This document shows, in pieces, positions 6,815 to 9,129 of a stretch of 9,129 nucleotides of DNA. The notes beneath the pieces were generated by a model. The model was not told the origin of the DNA and did no database searches. It saw nothing but the letters and a program-made list of their open reading frames with translations. A program made the position numbers and the translations under genes. This stretch comes from Thermoplasmata archaeon. GTDB lineage: Archaea; Thermoplasmatota; Thermoplasmata; Lutacidiplasmatales; UBA184. The stretch covers positions 1 to 9,129 of the forward strand of contig JASHQF010000055.1 in the NCBI GenBank assembly GCA_030037695.1. Reading direction: 5' to 3'. Each line of letters opens with the position of its first letter. Positions within the stretch are counted from its first letter, which is position 1.

Positions 6815-7450
6815 CTAGACCTCGGTGACGAGGACCTGGTAGCCCGTCACGCCCGTGTCGCTCGCCTCGGTGAGATCGACCGCGAAGTACGCCGTCTCGT
6901 TCACGGTGATCGTGGCGCTCGTCTTCACGTAGGACGTCACGGCGAGATTGTGGGTCGAGGGGAGGACCTGCAGGCCGATCTGGACCTTGAAGATCGTAGA
7001 GTTGAGGGCGGTGTGGTTCCACACGACCCCAAGGACGTACATCGTGGTGCCCGTGGCGAACCCGCTCGCGTTGGAAGTGAGGCAGATCGCCGTCGCGTTT
7101 CCGTTCGAGAGCGCGGTGGGTGAAGCCATTGTACCCAAATTCGTAGCCACGCAACTCCCTCCCGCAGGGGTGGTGTTCGTGGCCACGACTTCCGCCTCGG
7201 CGACCGAGTAGCTGACTCCGGGCGGACCCTCGGGAGACCCTGCGGCCGAGCTCTGCGCGGGCGTCGAGGCGAACGTGCCGATCACGAAAGCGCCGATTGC
7301 ATAGCCGGCGCCCACGACCAGGCCCGCAGCACCGATGGCGAGCAAGACGTAGGTACGGAGCCCAAGCCCCCTCCGGGAGATACCGGACGACGGCGCCCGA
7401 ACCCGTCGGACATGGCGAGGCCCCCGCAGCGGTGTAGTTGGAGCGCTCAT
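6815..7450 (-). CDS. Single-pass, sequon-rich surface protein, possibly pilin/archaellin-like
   Basis: 211 residues from the ATG at 7450; a TTG at 7480 is in frame but too close to the TATA box. The first 32 residues are basic ('RHVRRVR', 'SRRG'). One strongly hydrophobic segment follows at about 33-60 ('TYVLLAIGAAGLVVGAGYAI', then GAFVIGTFA), then a Ser/Pro/Ala linker and an extracellular beta-rich domain (80-211). That domain has six N-X-S/T sequons (N92, N118, N127, N145, N150, N184) and two cysteines (C100, C123) that could form a disulfide. 'RRG' followed by a hydrophobic stretch resembles the class III signal cleaved by prepilin/preflagellin peptidase in archaeal pilins, but an Arg shortly after the site is atypical. 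A plain N-terminal membrane anchor is the simpler reading. The family is not recognised. A clear TATA box lies upstream, giving a predicted leader of about 18 nt; GGAGG (7452-7456) is only one base before the ATG. Confidence 0.86.
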   Translation of the reverse strand: MSAPTTPLRGPRHVRRVRAPSSGISRRGLGLRTYVLLAIGAAGLVVGAGYAIGAFVIGTFASTPAQSSAAGSPEGPPGVSYSVAEAEVVATNTTPAGGSCVATNLGTMASPTALSNGNATAICLTSNASGFATGTTMYVLGVVWNHTALNSTIFKVQIGLQVLPSTHNLAVTSYVKTSATITVNETAYFAVDLTEASDTGVTGYQVLVTEV

Positions 7451-7490
7451 GCCTCCCGACCCCGTGGGAGAAGTTCCCAACCGGTAAACG

Positions 7491-7498
7491 TATAAATA
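7491..7498 (-). promoter_or_regulatory. Archaeal TATA box upstream of the surface-protein gene
   Basis: The minus strand reads TATTTATA, the best archaeal TATA match in the window. Its centre is about 44 nt before the ATG at 7450. With the usual 25-27 nt from box to start site, transcription would begin near 7468 with a short leader. The plus-strand reading is TATAAATA with AAACG just upstream, so firing to the right (start near 7520) cannot be excluded. Confidence 0.72.
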
Positions 7499-7625
7499 GC
7501 CTACGCGAAAAAAGGGACGGAACCGGGGCCGTACGCACGAATCCCGGCATCGCCGGCCCGACGCCTAGGGTGCGTGCCTGCGTGTCCGATGCCCAATTGG
7601 CACCCCCAGGCCAGCGTCCGCCTCA

Positions 7626-7674
7626 GCTTCCCTCGACGGTCCGGGGCTTCCCTCGAGCGCATCCGCTCCCTAGA
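7626..7674. repeat. Three direct repeats with 20-bp spacing
   Basis: GCTTCCCTCGA occurs exactly at 7626-7636 and again at 7646-7656. A degenerate third copy, GCTCCCTAGA, is at 7665-7674. The spacing of 20 and 19 bp is about two helical turns, which would put the copies on one face of the DNA, as operator arrays often do. No coding reading explains them. Chance in GC-rich DNA is possible for the third copy. Confidence 0.45.
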
Positions 7675-7914
7675 GCGTAGCATGTTTCGGAGGTTCGCCA
7701 CAAGCCCCGTGGCCTACCTCGCGGGGTGCATTGCCCGTGACCCGGTGAACGAGATTCCCGACCGTGGGGGCACCCGATTGAGCTCGACCTCTTTTGCCAC
7801 GACGTCCGCCCACCGTGCGACCATTCTGTCCCCCGGACCCGGTCTTCCGGACGAAGCTCACGCTCCGTCGCGGTCTTCTGTGCCCAAACGAACGAGGTCC
7901 CGGCCTCGGCACGG

Positions 7915-7920
7915 TTTTAA
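7915..7920 (+). promoter_or_regulatory. Possible TATA box of the beta-propeller gene
   Basis: TTTTAA within CGGTTTTAACTTC is the only AT-rich stretch between 7800 and the start codon. Transcription would begin near 7944, giving a leader of about 55 nt that contains the hairpin at 7948-7974. The consensus match is moderate. Confidence 0.45.
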
Positions 7921-7947
7921 CTTCAGGCGGGGTGCGCCGTCACCGAA

Positions 7948-7974
7948 GGCGATCGAAGGTCCGGGCCGATCGCC
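7948..7974 (+). repeat. Inverted repeat in the putative leader of the beta-propeller gene
   Basis: GGCGATCG (7948-7955) and CGATCGCC (7967-7974) are perfect 8-bp complements around an 11-nt loop, ending 23 nt before the GTG at 7998. CCGAAGG also occurs on both sides (7943-7949 and 7973-7979). As RNA it would form a stable hairpin next to the start; as DNA it is a dyad with half-site centres 19 bp apart, suitable for a dimeric regulator. Confidence 0.5.
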
Positions 7975-7997
7975 GAAGGGACGGGGTCCGGGTGGCG

Positions 7998-9129
7998 GTG
8001 ACGAGCTCACGGGACGTCTCGTGGGCCCGGTTCGCCACGCTCCTGCTAGCCGTCCTGCTGGCACTCTCAGCCTCAGCGACGCTCGGGGTCCCTGCGGGAG
8101 TCCGTGCTTCGGGCTCAGTCTCCGGGGCGCTACTCGTCGGTTCTCGAGGAGCAACCGCTACACCATCTCCGGTCGCGAGCGTTCCCGAAACCGAGAACGC
8201 TTCCTACTCCTACGTGGCCAACATCAGCGTCGCCAACCACCCCGTCTTCCTGGCCTACAATCCGAACAACGGCACCGTCTATGTGACTACGAACACCGGC
8301 CTGAGCGAGATCTCTTCCAGTCGGAACGAGCTGATCGCGAACGTCTCGATCCCGGCCACGAACCCTTCGTTCAGCCTTCCGTGCGTGGACGCGGCGTCCG
8401 GTACGATCTATGTCCCCGACCAGAACAACGACGTGGTCGATACGATCTCGGCCGCGAGCGGCGCAGAGACCGGGACCATCCCGGTCGGTCCGGTCCCCAT
8501 TCAGGCGGTCTGCGATCCGACCGACGGAACCGTCTATCTTTCGGTTCGGGGGAACGCCGGCATCACCGGCAATCAGGTCAGCGTGCTGCCCGAGGACGCG
8601 ACCAAGATCGCCCAAAACATCTCCGTGGGGAAGAGCCCCTCCGGGCTCGTCCTCGATAGCGCGGCCACCGATCTCTACGTGGTGAACAACTACTTCGCCG
8701 TGGACAACGTCACGGTGGTGTCCACGGTGACGAACGGCTCCGTCGGGAGCATCGACGCCACCAATCTCTCGACGCCCCCCGACCTCGCCCTCGGGGGGAT
8801 CACGTACGCGACCACCAACGCCGAGCTGTACGCTACGGCACCCAGTGCGGGATGCTCGGGGACGACGCTGGTGGCGATGTCGGCCCTGACCTGGTCGTTC
8901 GTGAAGTCGATCCCGGTGGGCCCGTGCCCGTACTGGCCCGCCTACGACCCGGCTACGCAGGATGTGTACGTTCCGAACAACGACGGGAGCAACGTCACGA
9001 TCGTGTCGACCTCCTCCAACACGGTGACGGGGCAGATCCCGGTACCGAGCACGACGGCCGCCAACGGCGGCCCCACCCAGGTGCTGTACGATCCGGTCAA
9101 CGGTCTCCTGTACGTAGCGATCCCCTCGA
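7998..9129 (+). CDS. Secreted YVTN-type beta-propeller protein (3' end beyond window)
   Basis: The frame is open from the GTG at 7998 to the right edge (377 codons), so the C-terminus is missing. A second in-frame GTG at 7992 is an alternative start. The N-terminus is a signal peptide: 'TSSRDVSWARFA', the hydrophobic run 'TLLLAVLLALSASA', and probable cleavage after 'VRA' near residue 37. After a Ser/Thr/Pro-containing linker, YVTN-family blades of about 40-48 residues begin near residue 74. Signature strands are 'NGTVYVTTN', 'SGTIYVPDQNNDVVDTI', 'DGTVYLSV', 'TDLYVVNNYF', 'QDVYVPNNDGSNVTIVST' and 'NGLLYVA', typically preceded by 'IPVGxxP' and 'DPxxG'. Six blades are visible and a seventh begins, so the propeller is nearly or fully closed, with more sequence possible. 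Nine N-X-S/T sequons suggest glycosylation. Such proteins are common in archaeal surface layers and often carry further PKD or anchor domains at the C-terminus. A binding or structural role is likely; no enzyme motif is seen. Confidence 0.93.
   Translation, partial: MTSSRDVSWARFATLLLAVLLALSASATLGVPAGVRASGSVSGALLVGSRGATATPSPVASVPETENASYSYVANISVANHPVFLAYNPNNGTVYVTTNTGLSEISSSRNELIANVSIPATNPSFSLPCVDAASGTIYVPDQNNDVVDTISAASGAETGTIPVGPVPIQAVCDPTDGTVYLSVRGNAGITGNQVSVLPEDATKIAQNISVGKSPSGLVLDSAATDLYVVNNYFAVDNVTVVSTVTNGSVGSIDATNLSTPPDLALGGITYATTNAELYATAPSAGCSGTTLVAMSALTWSFVKSIPVGPCPYWPAYDPATQDVYVPNNDGSNVTIVSTSSNTVTGQIPVPSTTAANGGPTQVLYDPVNGLLYVAIPS

Larger units (their letters stand above)
7499..7997. 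other. 499-bp divergent intergenic region
   Basis: This region separates the minus-strand surface-protein gene from the plus-strand beta-propeller gene. ORFs exist on both strands, but their products are Arg/Pro-rich and without family features, so I do not call a gene. It holds three direct repeats with about 20-bp spacing (7626-7674), a plus-strand TATA-like TTTTAA (7915-7920) and an 8-bp-stem hairpin (7948-7974). No tRNA or known RNA signature was found. The length is generous for a compact archaeal genome, so regulation of the two divergent surface genes, or a small RNA started from 7491-7498, is possible. Confidence 0.5.

Noticed and set aside
7501..7701. 66-codon minus-strand ORF running into the TATA box
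   Set aside because: Very basic composition, GTG start without ribosome site, and it ends in the promoter of the surface-protein gene.
7574..8659. 361-codon plus-strand ORF overlapping the propeller gene
   Set aside because: It is in a different frame from the YVTN blades, and its Arg/Pro/Ser-rich composition is typical of a GC-rich shadow.
1..9129. CRISPR array, insertion sequence, toxin-antitoxin or defence genes
   Set aside because: No regularly spaced repeats with unique spacers, no transposase motifs, no paired terminal repeats and no small toxin-like gene pairs were seen.

Overview
This looks like a GC-rich archaeal chromosome fragment (about two thirds G+C by eye), most likely from a Thermoplasmata-type lineage living in soil or sediment. 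Four things support this. A eukaryote/archaea-style TATA box (TATTTATA on the minus strand) sits upstream of a membrane protein gene. Three exported proteins are packed with N-X-S/T sequons. One of them carries the 'VTLxExGLPxGTxWS' extracellular domain that is very common in Thermoplasmata surface proteins. PKD and YVTN beta-propeller proteins are also typical of these genomes. The lineage is an inference; no rRNA or tRNA is present to settle it.

Layout. Positions 1-2801 (minus) hold the first 933 codons of a large secreted PKD-domain surface protein; the gene runs off the left edge, so its C-terminus is missing. Positions 2938-4857 (minus) encode an intact 639-residue soluble protein joining a class III nucleotide cyclase, a TolB-like domain and TPR repeats. 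Positions 4858-5326 contain no convincing gene but hold several hairpins. Positions 5327-5734 (minus, YbjQ/UPF0145) and 5807-6391 (minus, GrpB/UPF0157) are two small conserved cytosolic genes, probably co-transcribed. A short unrecognised gene (6459-6776, plus) diverges from GrpB. It converges on a single-pass, probably glycosylated surface protein with a possible pilin-type N-terminus (6815-7450, minus). Positions 7451-7997 are a long divergent intergenic region with a clear TATA box, three 20-bp-spaced direct repeats and an 8-bp-stem hairpin. From 7998 to the right edge (plus) is the first 377 codons of a secreted YVTN-type beta-propeller protein, also truncated by the window.

How the genes fit together. 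Three of the seven genes build the cell surface: the PKD protein, the beta-propeller and the anchored sequon-rich protein. The cyclase/TolB-like/TPR protein is a plausible cytosolic signalling component and lies directly upstream of, and on the same strand as, the PKD surface gene; a functional link is only suggested by position. I see no defence system, mobile element, CRISPR array or biosynthetic cluster. The most useful leads are the cyclase in an archaeal setting, the unrecognised 105-residue protein, the structured gap at 5217-5279, and the regulatory-looking repeats at 7491-7974.
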